Below, piece by piece: positions 23,321-31,415 of a stretch of 64,000 nucleotides of DNA. How positions within the stretch are numbered: the stretch's first letter is position 1; every line of letters begins with the position of its first letter. The stretch is from Nostoc sp. NIES-4103. Lineage in GTDB: Bacteria; Cyanobacteriota; Cyanobacteriia; Cyanobacteriales; Nostocaceae. The translations under genes and the position numbers were made by a program. Under the pieces are notes generated by a model that saw only the letters and a list, made by a program, of their open reading frames with translations, had not been told where the DNA came from and did not search any database. The DNA is taken from positions 4,843,032-4,907,031 of the forward strand of contig NZ_AP018288.1 of assembly GCF_002368335.1 (NCBI RefSeq), in the 5' to 3' direction.

Positions 23321-25417
23321 GTGTTTTTGGCTGTAATTTCTTTTGGTTCTAACTATGAAGCAAAGTTCAATTTGATTGAGGGGTTAAAAGCCCTGAGTCA
23401 ACAAGTACAAATATTAACTGTATCTCCAGTATACGAAAACCCAGCTGTTGGGAAAGCAACTAGCCCACCGTATTTAAATGGGGTTTGCCTGGTAAAAACA
23501 AATTTACCACCACTAGACCTACACAAGCAAGTGTTGCGTTCTATAGAAGATAGTTTAGGGCGAATTCGGGGAGAAGAAGGTAAAGTTAAATGTAGTCTTG
23601 ACTTAGACCTTGTACTTTACGATCAAGAGATTCTGTCAACGCAAGAGCTAGAATTACCAGCCGCAGATATCCTGCACTATGCTTACGTAGCTGTACCCCT
23701 AGCGCTGTTGGTGCCTAATTGGATTCATCCAGTCACAAAACAGACGATCGCTCAAATTGCCAAGAGATTCTCTCAACACAAGGCTAGTTTTCACCACCGA
23801 GTAGATGTCAATATGGCGATCGCGCACGTCCTACACCCCAAGCAGTGGGATGAAACTCCAGTTTCAGTAGGGTGTTTTGGGACTAAGCAAGCGATGTCTG
23901 GCGACAAGCCGCTTTGCGTCTACGCTCTACGAAGATTCAGCCAGGTATCAATGATGAAACGAGTACAACCTTGGTATTGGCGTAAGTTACCTCTGGCTCA
24001 ACGCAGTGGTTCACAAGTTTTTGCAGCGCTATTTCTCAATCCCAGTAAAAATGCTGGATTATTACCTAATTATTGTCGTCAAAACATTGCCACCCTCTTA
24101 GAAAGTCCAGGGACATCAAACACCTCACTGGCTCGATATTCCATTTGTGCAGGTTCTCCTCGCTACATCAACGGTCAACCGCAGCTATGGACACCGCCTG
24201 TAGGAGAAATTTTACCTTTCCTTCGCCGTCTGCTCAACACTCAACTCCAACAAGCAGCGGACTCGACTATACCTTTTGAACTTCCCTTTACAGGAGGTTG
24301 GCTGGGATGGCTGGGATATGATTTAGCATGGGAAATTGAGCAACTCCCCCAACTCAAAGCTGATCCGCTTCCTTTCCCAATCGCTTACTGGTATGAACCA
24401 GAATCATTTGCGGTGCTGGATCATCAACAACAAATTCTCTGGTTAGCTACAACAAATGCTGCTCAACTCGATGCGATGGAATGTCAGCTCAAGCAAGGAG
24501 ATAAAGATAAAAAAATCCAAAATTTTCCACCAGCTGATCAAAATCAATCTCTGACTCCCACTTTGCAAATGTCTCAGGAAGAGTATATCAAGGCGGTGCA
24601 GCAAGCCAAGAAATATATTCAAGCTGGCGATATCTTTCAAGCTAATTTATCATTGCGGTTTGAAGCGCATACTCCTGTTGATAGCTGGTCAATTTATCGA
24701 GCTTTGCAGCAAATTAATCCTTCTCCGTTTGCAAGTTATTGGCGAACACCTTGGGGAGCAATTATCAGTTGTTCGCCGGAACGGTTAATTGAGTTATCAG
24801 GAAGGAAAGTTCAGACTAGACCAATTGCGGGAACGCGATCGCGTGGTGCTACCCCCACCCAAGATGAACAATTAGCGCAAGAATTAATCGCTAACACCAA
24901 AGAAAGAGCCGAACATATTATGCTTGTTGACTTAGAGCGTAATGATATCGGTAGAGTTTGCGAGTGGGGAACTGTAAAGGTTGATGAACTCCTCACCATT
25001 GAACGTTACAGCCATGTTATGCATCTTGTTAGTAACGTCATTGGTACGCTAAAGCCAAACTATAACGCAGTAGATTTGATTCAAGCAGTATTTCCTGGGG
25101 GTACGATTACGGGTTGTCCTAAAGTTCGTTGTCTGGAAATTATTGAAGAACTTGAACCTGTAAAACGCAATTTATTTTATGGTTCTTGCGGTTATTTGGA
25201 TTGGCGGGGAAATCTCGATTTAAATATTTTGATTCGCACACTTTTATATACTAATATCAGCGATTCTACACCAGATGCAATTGTTTGGGGGCAAGTTGGT
25301 GCTGGCATTGTTGCAGATAGCGATCCACAAAAAGAATGGCAAGAATCTCTCAATAAAGCACAAGCACAACTCAAAGCGCTAGAGTTAGCTTTTAATAATT
25401 TAACAAAATCAACATGA
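23321..25417 (+). CDS. pabB: HPPK (FolK)-like domain fused to chorismate-binding PabB/TrpE-type enzyme
   Basis: 698 residues. Residues 1-~175 match 6-hydroxymethyl-dihydropterin pyrophosphokinase: SFGSN, SPVYENPAVG, PYLNGV, IEDSLGRIRGE, then SLDLDLVLYD with both metal aspartates. The arginine normally preceding LDLD is a cysteine here, and a second conserved arginine is replaced by LHY. Residues ~210-695 are a complete chorismate-binding domain: WYWR.LPL..R.GSQVFAALFL, ARYSICAG, GWLGYDLAWEIE, GDIFQANLSLRFE, SCSPERL, RPIAGTRSRG (500-509), EHIMLVDLERNDIGRVC, PGGTITGCPKVRC, YGSCGYLDWRGNLD. A503 is where aminodeoxychorismate synthases often carry lysine, so anthranilate synthase activity is not excluded. 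Both folate-type activities would serve one pathway. The start is GTG with AGGA nine bases upstream. The linker contains a dispersed repeat. Confidence 0.88.
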   Translation: MFLAVISFGSNYEAKFNLIEGLKALSQQVQILTVSPVYENPAVGKATSPPYLNGVCLVKTNLPPLDLHKQVLRSIEDSLGRIRGEEGKVKCSLDLDLVLYDQEILSTQELELPAADILHYAYVAVPLALLVPNWIHPVTKQTIAQIAKRFSQHKASFHHRVDVNMAIAHVLHPKQWDETPVSVGCFGTKQAMSGDKPLCVYALRRFSQVSMMKRVQPWYWRKLPLAQRSGSQVFAALFLNPSKNAGLLPNYCRQNIATLLESPGTSNTSLARYSICAGSPRYINGQPQLWTPPVGEILPFLRRLLNTQLQQAADSTIPFELPFTGGWLGWLGYDLAWEIEQLPQLKADPLPFPIAYWYEPESFAVLDHQQQILWLATTNAAQLDAMECQLKQGDKDKKIQNFPPADQNQSLTPTLQMSQEEYIKAVQQAKKYIQAGDIFQANLSLRFEAHTPVDSWSIYRALQQINPSPFASYWRTPWGAIISCSPERLIELSGRKVQTRPIAGTRSRGATPTQDEQLAQELIANTKERAEHIMLVDLERNDIGRVCEWGTVKVDELLTIERYSHVMHLVSNVIGTLKPNYNAVDLIQAVFPGGTITGCPKVRCLEIIEELEPVKRNLFYGSCGYLDWRGNLDLNILIRTLLYTNISDSTPDAIVWGQVGAGIVADSDPQKEWQESLNKAQAQLKALELAFNNLTKST

Positions 25418-25606
25418 ACAAGAACAATTTTATTAGAGGATATTTAAAGAGTATTATTACTAATAACAAAAGCTTCCGAACCTACCCCCCTACTCTTTCT
25501 TCCCTACGAGGAAATGGGGATTTCAAAGCCTCTCTCCGCTTCGGCGAGAGGAATGGAAGCGGGGTTTTGAGTATACTTTACGGCTTTCCAAACATCTTCT
25601 TAATTA

Positions 25607-26437
25607 TCAACTTAAATTTTGCAATATTGTCTTAAACATTTCCACAATAATCTCTTCATTATTATCCCTAATGAAAATATCAAAATTAGGGTGAGAGTTG
25701 ATTTCAATTAACCAATATTTACCATTTCTATCTAGAGCTATATCAAACCCACCATAATCTATGGGAAAATCTGGAAAAATTGGTTTAATAAAGTTTTCAA
25801 TAGCAGAAACTAACCTTGTTTCTGTGATATGTACAGCTTTTGCACCTTCCCAGTGTAATGGAGAGAGGTTGCCAATAAATTTAGCTTCAGCTTTACTTTT
25901 TTCATACAAGAGAAGCAATTCGTTTTTAAAAACGATTGCTCGATATTCATGAGCTATATCAATATATTCTTGAGCAAGTGCAACATAATCATATTCTTTA
26001 CTGTTGATATCAAAAATTTTTTCTAAAGAAAATCTAACTTGTTCTAGATTTTGGCACAAAAATACATTAGTTCCACTACTACCCGAATTTCTTTTGAGGA
26101 TTATAGGCAATACAAATGTTTTTTGTATTGCTTCTAACATCGAGTCAATATCTTGATGTTCCAAATAGATTTTATACTTATCTTCACAGAAAGGTGATAA
26201 AAAAGCCTTGGTTTTAGGGACATTAACTTTATCTTTGAAAAGTTGATAAGTGTAGTCCTTGTCTTTAAATATTTGACTAATTGATTGAGGAAGAAAAGGA
26301 GTAGAGAAATTAGTAAAATAATAAGGTTTTTGATTAATAAATATTTTAACCAAATTCTGATTAGTATGCAAAATTTTAAATTCTATATTTAAATGTTTGC
26401 AAGCTTCTATCAAAAGTCTAATATTTGTAAGCATCAA
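25607..26437 (-). CDS. ATP-grasp ligase, tandem paralog A
   Basis: 276 residues. N-terminal pre-ATP-grasp region (IRLLIEACKHLNIEF..., ~1-75), then KDKDYTYQLFKDKVNVPKTKAFLSP, ATP-binding strand and glycine-rich loop PIILKRNSGSSGTNVFLC (~111-128), AQEYIDIAHEYRAIVF (~155-170), and the metal site DIALDRNGKYWLIEINSHPNFD with Glu and Asn ligands (~231-252). Such enzymes activate a carboxylate as acyl phosphate and join it to an amine, thiol or hydroxyl; RimK, cyanophycin synthetase and graspetide ligases are relatives. The substrate is unknown. It is the last of three same-strand paralogs, 51 bp after the middle copy, so likely one operon. No transporter or recognisable substrate gene adjoins. Confidence 0.85.
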   Translation of the reverse strand: MMLTNIRLLIEACKHLNIEFKILHTNQNLVKIFINQKPYYFTNFSTPFLPQSISQIFKDKDYTYQLFKDKVNVPKTKAFLSPFCEDKYKIYLEHQDIDSMLEAIQKTFVLPIILKRNSGSSGTNVFLCQNLEQVRFSLEKIFDINSKEYDYVALAQEYIDIAHEYRAIVFKNELLLLYEKSKAEAKFIGNLSPLHWEGAKAVHITETRLVSAIENFIKPIFPDFPIDYGGFDIALDRNGKYWLIEINSHPNFDIFIRDNNEEIIVEMFKTILQNLS

Positions 26438-26488
26438 TTAATAAATTTATTTTGTTAGGTAAATGAAAAGTTCGTCTAATTTATTAAT

Positions 26489-27319
26489 TTAAATTAAGCT
26501 TTTTAACATTTTCTTGAAAATTTCTACTATAATTGCTTCGTTGTTGTCTCTGATAAAAATATCAAACTTGGGGCAAGAATTTATTTCTATTAACCAATAT
26601 TTACCATTTTTATCTAGAGCTATATCAAAACCGCCATAAGTAACTGGAATCTCTTTAAATATTGGTTTGATAAAGTTTTCAATTGCAGAAATTACATTTT
26701 TATCTGTTATGTGTACAGCTTTGGCACCTTCCCAGTGTAAGGGAGATAGATTACCGACAAATTTAGCCTCAGCTTTACTTTTTTCATAAAGTAGCAGTAG
26801 TTGGTTATTAAATATAATAGCGCGATATTCATGAGCTATATCAATATATTCTTGAGCAAGTGCAATATAATCATATTCTTTACTATTCATATCAAAAATT
26901 CGCTTTAGAGATAATTCAATTTCCTCTTCTTTGTGACATAAAAATACATTAGTTCCACCACTGCCAGAATTTCTTTTGATAATTAACGGCATAGTAAAAT
27001 CTTTTTGTATTGCTTGTAAAATAGAGTTTATATCTTCAAAAAACAAATATTTTTTGAATCTGGCTTCGCTCAAAGGAGATAAAAAACCCTTAGTCTTAGG
27101 GACATTGATTGTATTTTTGAATAAGTAATAAGTATATTCTTTATCTTTAAAAAGTTTACCAATTGAAGAATCAGTTATAAAAGGTGTACAAGAGTTATAA
27201 AAATAAAAGTATTTATCATTGATTATCAATCTTAGCAAATTATGTGTAGGATGGATAACTTCAAAATAGATATCTAAGTCTTTACAAGCTTCAATCAAAA
27301 GTCTAATATTATTATTCAT
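26489..27319 (-). CDS. ATP-grasp ligase, tandem paralog B
   Basis: 276 residues, the closest relative of copy A, with long identical blocks (AQEYIDIAHEYRAI, LLLLYEKSKAEAKF, LSPLHWEGAKAVHIT). It has an intact glycine-rich loop (IIKRNSGSGGTNVFLC) and metal-binding end (DKNGKYWLIEINSCPKFD). The N-terminal ~80 residues have diverged more than the catalytic half, suggesting different partner or substrate recognition. It lies between copies A and C on the same strand; the gap to C is 267 bp and holds no peptide gene that I could find. Expected activity is carboxylate ligation as for copy A. Confidence 0.85.
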   Translation of the reverse strand: MNNNIRLLIEACKDLDIYFEVIHPTHNLLRLIINDKYFYFYNSCTPFITDSSIGKLFKDKEYTYYLFKNTINVPKTKGFLSPLSEARFKKYLFFEDINSILQAIQKDFTMPLIIKRNSGSGGTNVFLCHKEEEIELSLKRIFDMNSKEYDYIALAQEYIDIAHEYRAIIFNNQLLLLYEKSKAEAKFVGNLSPLHWEGAKAVHITDKNVISAIENFIKPIFKEIPVTYGGFDIALDKNGKYWLIEINSCPKFDIFIRDNNEAIIVEIFKKMLKSLI

Positions 27320-27586
27320 AAAGTAGTAAATTGATAATATTTTTACTAATTGATAAATTTAGCTTAGTTTTTAATGAGAGTCAATACTCTAATAAAAGCA
27401 GCATTTTATAGCTGAGTATAGCGTTTTATAATTGCGCTAAACCTGTGCTTTATCTTCGCTTTATTTACTAAGGAGAGAAGTTGGGATTGAGGTTTTGAGA
27501 TGTATTTCACTCTGATTGAAAAATGATATGTTTTATGATTTTTTGTCACACTCAAAATTTAGATTTGCAGTTGTGAAAACTAGATA

Positions 27587-28429
27587 TTATGCACTACCTA
27601 AACTAATTAGCATTTTCTTAAACATCTCTACTATAATTTTTTCACCATTAATTTTGATAAAATTATCAAAATTAGGATGAGGAATTATCTCGGTTATCCA
27701 ATATTCGTTGTTTTTATCCAAAGCGATATTGAACTGACCATAAGTGATTGGAATTTTTTTAAAAATTGGTCTAATAAAATTCTCAATATTGCAAATTAAA
27801 TTCTCATCTTTTATATATATAAACTTGGATTCTTGACATTCTATTGGCAATAACTCACTGCTCAATTGAGGCTCTGGTTTACTTTTTGTATATACTAAAA
27901 ACAATTCATTTTTAAAAAAAATAGCCCTATACTCATGGGTAATATCAATATATCCACTAGCAAGGGCAAAATTATTATATTTGTCACCATTAAATTGATA
28001 AATTTTTTCTAATGATATTCTCAGATTCTCCCTATCATGGCATATAAACACATTATTACCCGAAGATTTAGCAGTTTTCTTAATAATTACTGGTAAGGAA
28101 AAGGTTTGAGTTATTTCTTCTACAATAGAGTCAATATCTCTGTATTCAGAATATGCCCAATCTTTATATAGTGGGTCTTGGCAAAAAGGTGATAAAAAAG
28201 CCTTTGTTTTAGGGACATTGACTATATCTTTTAAAAGGTGATAAGTATAGTCCCTGTATTGAAACATTTCACTAATTATTTTAGATACAAAAGGTGTATC
28301 ATAATTAGCAAAATAATAATTTTTGTTATTTAATATTACTTTAATTAAATTTTGATTAGGATGAATAAATTCAAAATTAATTTCTAACTCTTTGCAAGCT
28401 TCAATCCAAAGTCTAATGTTATTAATCAT
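27587..28429 (-). CDS. ATP-grasp ligase-like protein, tandem paralog C (degenerate active site)
   Basis: 280 residues, clearly homologous to copies A and B over its full length (IRLWIEACKELEINFEFIHPNQNL; RDYTYHLLKDIVNVPKTKAFLSP; ITHEYRAIFFKNELFLVY). The glycine-rich ATP loop is altered (IIKKTAKSSGNNVFIC instead of KRNSGSSGTNVFLC). In the metal site the EIN triplet is EII, so the Asn Mg2+ ligand is lost. It also lacks the LSPLHWEGAKA block seen in A and B, with SSELLPIECQESKF in its place. It may bind without catalysing, act as a regulatory partner, or be decaying. It is the first gene of the putative three-gene operon. Confidence 0.8.
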   Translation of the reverse strand: MINNIRLWIEACKELEINFEFIHPNQNLIKVILNNKNYYFANYDTPFVSKIISEMFQYRDYTYHLLKDIVNVPKTKAFLSPFCQDPLYKDWAYSEYRDIDSIVEEITQTFSLPVIIKKTAKSSGNNVFICHDRENLRISLEKIYQFNGDKYNNFALASGYIDITHEYRAIFFKNELFLVYTKSKPEPQLSSELLPIECQESKFIYIKDENLICNIENFIRPIFKKIPITYGQFNIALDKNNEYWITEIIPHPNFDNFIKINGEKIIVEMFKKMLISLGSA

Positions 28430-28467
28430 AAACCAGTCAATTAATTATATTTCATCAAAAAATAAAA

Positions 28468-28584
28468 TTAGCCCAATAGAAAATAGTCGTCATGAACTGT
28501 GTAGTCCAGAACGAATGGCAACTTTTTATGTCTTAGAGTCCTGTGTGGTTCTTTTTTTACCACCAAGGCACTAAAATCAAACAT
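28468..28584 (-). other. 38-codon ORF upstream of the ATP-grasp operon
   Basis: An ATG at 28584 opens 38 codons ending just 38 bp before ATP-grasp copy C. The peptide is basic in the middle and ends LPFVLDYTVHDDYFLLG. Its position and its hydrophobic LPF motif before a Thr/Asp-containing tail recall precursor peptides modified by ATP-grasp ligases. Against this, there is no good ribosome binding site, and the central part resembles a common cyanobacterial intergenic repeat (GAACCACA...GACT.TAAGACA type). Probably spurious. Confidence 0.15.
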
Positions 28585-28816
28585 CACTTAGTATGCCACA
28601 GAATGGTTATTTTACTTCTGCCACCTCAGTACTAGCCATTTTTCTAGGGTGAATTCTCCCCGTTTTTCTGATGCCGTATATCAGCATAAAACGGCACGAT
28701 ATGAGCATCAAGAAACGTTTGCGGAGAATTTTTATGTCCTCATACTAAGTTGCAGTCAGATGTAGTAGTCTAGAAAAAGAGATGACGACAACAAAACTGA
28801 AGTCTGACGGGTGCAT
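28585..28816. other. Gap between ATP-grasp operon and gene fragments
   Basis: 232 bp without a gene. It probably includes the end of the degraded insertion sequence whose transposase fragment begins at 28817. Confidence 0.35.
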
Positions 28817-28927
28817 ATGGCTCAAGTAACGCAAGCTTTCCCCCATCTAGAATTAGAGACGGTAAGACAAAAAGTAAAGTTAGCCCAATCGCATTGGGAG
28901 AGACAAAAATGGCTAGTGATATACTAA
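28817..28927 (+). pseudogene. IS630-like transposase N-terminal fragment
   Basis: 36 codons, MAQVTQAFPHLELETVRQK... ending QSHWERQKWLVIY then stop. It resembles the helix-turn-helix start of IS630-family transposases in cyanobacteria (typically ..L.LEEV...M..A....RQRWLIIY). The rest of the gene is missing and a protease fragment follows at once. Fragment identity is from memory of the family. Confidence 0.5.
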
Positions 28928-28943
28928 GCTACGCCATCAGACT

Positions 28944-29228
28944 GTGAAAGTGAAAAACGGTTCTTCGGAAGTCGGTTCTGGTATCATTTGGCAAACTGAT
29001 GGATTAATTATCACTAATGCCCATGTGGCAACCAGCAACCAGGCAACTGTGGAATTAGGTGAGTTAGTCTTAGCTGTTGCATCTCAAGAATTATATGCTG
29101 CTCACTTTTGTGCGATCGCGGAAGCTGACGAACTGTCCGATAGCGAATTGAAGAAGCTCCAAGATAAACGCGCAAAAACCCCAAGTGAACGACACCCAAG
29201 CGCGATCGCACAAAAGTTATTGGGTTAG
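28944..29228 (+). pseudogene. Chimeric fragment: HtrA/Deg-type protease piece joined to CyRepA1 piece
   Basis: The first ~32 codons (VKNGSSEVGSGIIWQTDGLIITNAHVA) are the strand around the catalytic histidine (NAHV) of trypsin-like HtrA/HhoA proteases. The next piece, GELVLAVAS, belongs ~60-70 residues later in the same family, so an internal deletion has occurred. From about 29107 the frame changes identity to SELKKLQDKRAKTPSERH, a motif of CyRepA1-type cyanobacterial plasmid replication proteins. The catalytic serine region is absent and there is no 5' end. Non-functional composite. Confidence 0.6.
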
Positions 29229-29420
29229 TTGGACTTCAAGCTGAAATATATCGGTCGGCTTGGTTTAAAGAAAAACCGTCAGTGTGTTTATGAGTTTGTT
29301 AAACCCGATGATGAGCGAGATGTAATTTTCTACTAGTGGCTTAATCGGGATGAACTATCTTGTCAGGAGGTGGTGTCAGTCACCAATAATGTTGAAAACT
29401 TAAATAGGAATCTTATCAAA
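29229..29420 (+). pseudogene. CyRepA1-type replication protein remnant (continued)
   Basis: In another frame the DNA reads LDFKLKYIGRLGLKKNRQ-CVYEFVKPDDERDVIF, stop, WLNRDEL...VVSVTNN. This matches my memory of the region near the C-terminus of CyRepA1 proteins (VYE.V.PDDGRD.IF.RWL.RD...VSVTNN). Together with the piece at ~29107-29228 it indicates a decayed plasmid-type replication gene inserted in the chromosome. Confidence 0.45.
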
Positions 29421-29421
29421 C

Positions 29422-29609
29422 AGAATTCAGGAGTCAGGAGTCAGAATTCAGTTGGGTATTCTGTACGAGTGGCGGATGAAAAGGGCGCGTTTTTGCACCC
29501 CCACTAAATCGAAGATGAGCGTGGTCAACAAGATAGTGGTGGGTCTGAATCCCCCACGAAGAGCGTTCTGACTCCTGAATTCAGTTGGGGCTGAATTCTT
29601 CTTCAAATT
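29422..29609. repeat. Inverted-repeat-bounded intergenic element
   Basis: GAATTCAGGAGTCAG near 29423 is mirrored by CTGACTCCTGAATTC at 29579-29593, enclosing ~150 bp. The enclosed DNA has two further CCCCCAC/GTGGGT motifs that can pair. A CAGGAGT heptad is repeated at the left end. The remaining DNA to 29817 shows nothing. Confidence 0.5.
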
Positions 29610-29817
29610 TGCCTTTTGTGGGTTTGTTCGGTTAGGTGCAAGATTGGGTTAACTGCTGACTTCTACCTCCTATTCATCCCTGTTTTTGCTGTATACCTTT
29701 AGACTTAATATTTCTTTATAACCAGGGAAAGAAGTGTAAAAAGGTGTTGTATGGAAATCTAAGTATTAGAGGTAGGTTAATTTCATACCGCCCTCTGTGC
29801 CAAGCTAACCCAATATT

Positions 29818-30930
29818 ATGCAAAGTAATTTAGTCAAGTTTCCTAGCGCTATAGCTCAGAGAAAGAGCGTGGGAACAGATCAAGCAAAGCTTACCAAGTA
29901 CGACAGCGCTGAACAGTTATTTGTAGAACTGCTACTCACGGAAGATTTGGACAATCAACTGGATGCACAAACGCTTAAAGTCAGTGAGTTTGAACAAACT
30001 CTTTCAATGGCAATTCGCAATGCATACCAAAATGGCTCAAATGACCATCAGTCCCACCGTTTTGTTCAGCGGATACTTTATCGCATTAATCGGCTAAAGC
30101 TATTTTGGTATGATGAATTGTGTCATTACACTAATGAGCGCTCGCTTTACTTGTCCTCATGTCGTAATCAAATTGAAAATGCTTGGCAAAAGTGGGAACT
30201 AGCACAAATTAATGTGTCAGCACTGCAACAATTGGATGTAAAACAAGCTTTAATTGCAAGAGGTGGTGAAGATTTAGACCCACCGTTGTCAGAAGATAGT
30301 TGTTATATCCGTGAGCAAATGACTGAAGTTGGTTATCGTCACTTGTTGGCGATCGCTTCAAATGATGGTTTAGTAGAAGGTAGTCGGCTTTCCAGAATTT
30401 TAGGTGGTGCTGCAAATGAAGTGCAGTGTACCCTTGTACGGGTTCTACTGGAAGAATACGGTAATGGTCGCTTATCTCGTAAACACTCCACATTCTTTGC
30501 ACAAATGCTTGCCGAGTTTGGCATGAACACAGAACCAGAAGGATACTTTGATTTAGTACCTTGGGAAGTTTTAGCTTGTGCTAATCATAACTTTTTGATG
30601 ACTGAACGCAAAAGTTATTTCTTGCGTTACAGCGGTGGATTGACTTATTTTGAGGTAGCTGGGCCCGCAGCTTATAGAGATTATTTAACAGCGGCACAGC
30701 GGTTAGGACTGTCACAAGCAGCGATGGGTTATTGGGAACTGCACATTAGAGAAGATGAACGTCATGGAAGTTGGATGTTGGATGATGTCGCCTTGCCTTT
30801 AGCAGAACGTTATCCCAATGAGGCGTGGCAATTGGTACTGGGATATGACCAAGAGAAAATAATGAACGCTCGTGCTGCTAGTGCTGTAGTAAGTTCAATA
30901 CGCACAGTTGAAAAACTATCATCTTCATAG
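29818..30930 (+). CDS. Iron-containing redox enzyme family protein (haem-oxygenase-like diiron fold)
   Basis: 370 residues, soluble. The all-helical C-terminal two thirds contain candidate metal ligands in family order: E in VRVLLEEYGNG followed by H in LSRKHSTFFAQML, and E/D/H in ELHIREDERHGSWMLDDVALPL. This is the pattern of the haem-oxygenase-2-like domain (PF14518), including newly recognised diiron oxidases/oxygenases (HDO). N-terminal ~100 residues are a less conserved extension. Family members oxidise small molecules, e.g. in C-C cleavage or N-oxygenation, but the substrate here is unknown and there is no biosynthetic neighbour. ATG 29818 has no strong ribosome binding site. Confidence 0.8.
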   Translation: MQSNLVKFPSAIAQRKSVGTDQAKLTKYDSAEQLFVELLLTEDLDNQLDAQTLKVSEFEQTLSMAIRNAYQNGSNDHQSHRFVQRILYRINRLKLFWYDELCHYTNERSLYLSSCRNQIENAWQKWELAQINVSALQQLDVKQALIARGGEDLDPPLSEDSCYIREQMTEVGYRHLLAIASNDGLVEGSRLSRILGGAANEVQCTLVRVLLEEYGNGRLSRKHSTFFAQMLAEFGMNTEPEGYFDLVPWEVLACANHNFLMTERKSYFLRYSGGLTYFEVAGPAAYRDYLTAAQRLGLSQAAMGYWELHIREDERHGSWMLDDVALPLAERYPNEAWQLVLGYDQEKIMNARAASAVVSSIRTVEKLSSS

Positions 30931-31227
30931 AAACAATAATTAAAAAATAACAAAGCCAGTAAAAAACTTGTTTTGTTAATTTGAACTGTGCAAATCGTTC
31001 TATTAGTAATAGTTCCATAATTTGATTTATTCAGTGATCCCTTTCCTCTTCCTTGACATATCTTTACTGAAATAAATATTCTACGTAAGAATTCAGCACC
31101 CAGTCTTTCTGGATTCAGAATAAGTAAGGTTTTTGAGAAAAATTAGCAGATTCATAATATTTGATAAATCCTTAATTATTTTGACACCGCTTTCCTTCGC
31201 TCCTCCTGAGTTCTGACGGAGTGGCTT

Positions 31228-31341
31228 ATACCGTTTCACTTTAAAGTTGATACATTTAGGCAAGCTGGGGAAGCTGGGGAGGCTGGGGAGGCTGGGGGAG
31301 CAAGAAAAGTGATTTGTATCAATAATTTCGTGAAATGGTAT
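31228..31341. repeat. MITE-like element, ATACCGTTTCAC family, copy 1
   Basis: 114 bp bounded by ATACCGTTTCAC and GTGAAATGGTAT. The left unique part reads TTTAAAGTTGATACATTTAGG, the centre is a GCTGGGGAG/GCTGGGGAA nonamer array (four units), and the right part is GCAAGAAAAGTGATTTGTATC. An inverted copy of the same length lies at 60335-60448. Confidence 0.85.
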
Positions 31342-31415
31342 TACTCTTCTACAACTTTAATACAAGGTTGTAATCATTTGCTATTACCCACATCATAGAG
31401 TTAAATTAAAATTAC

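Noticed and set aside
28392..28574. 60-codon plus-strand frame opposite the ATP-grasp gene start
   Set aside because: It overlaps the conserved 5' end of copy C antisense, and its own sequence has no recognisable features.
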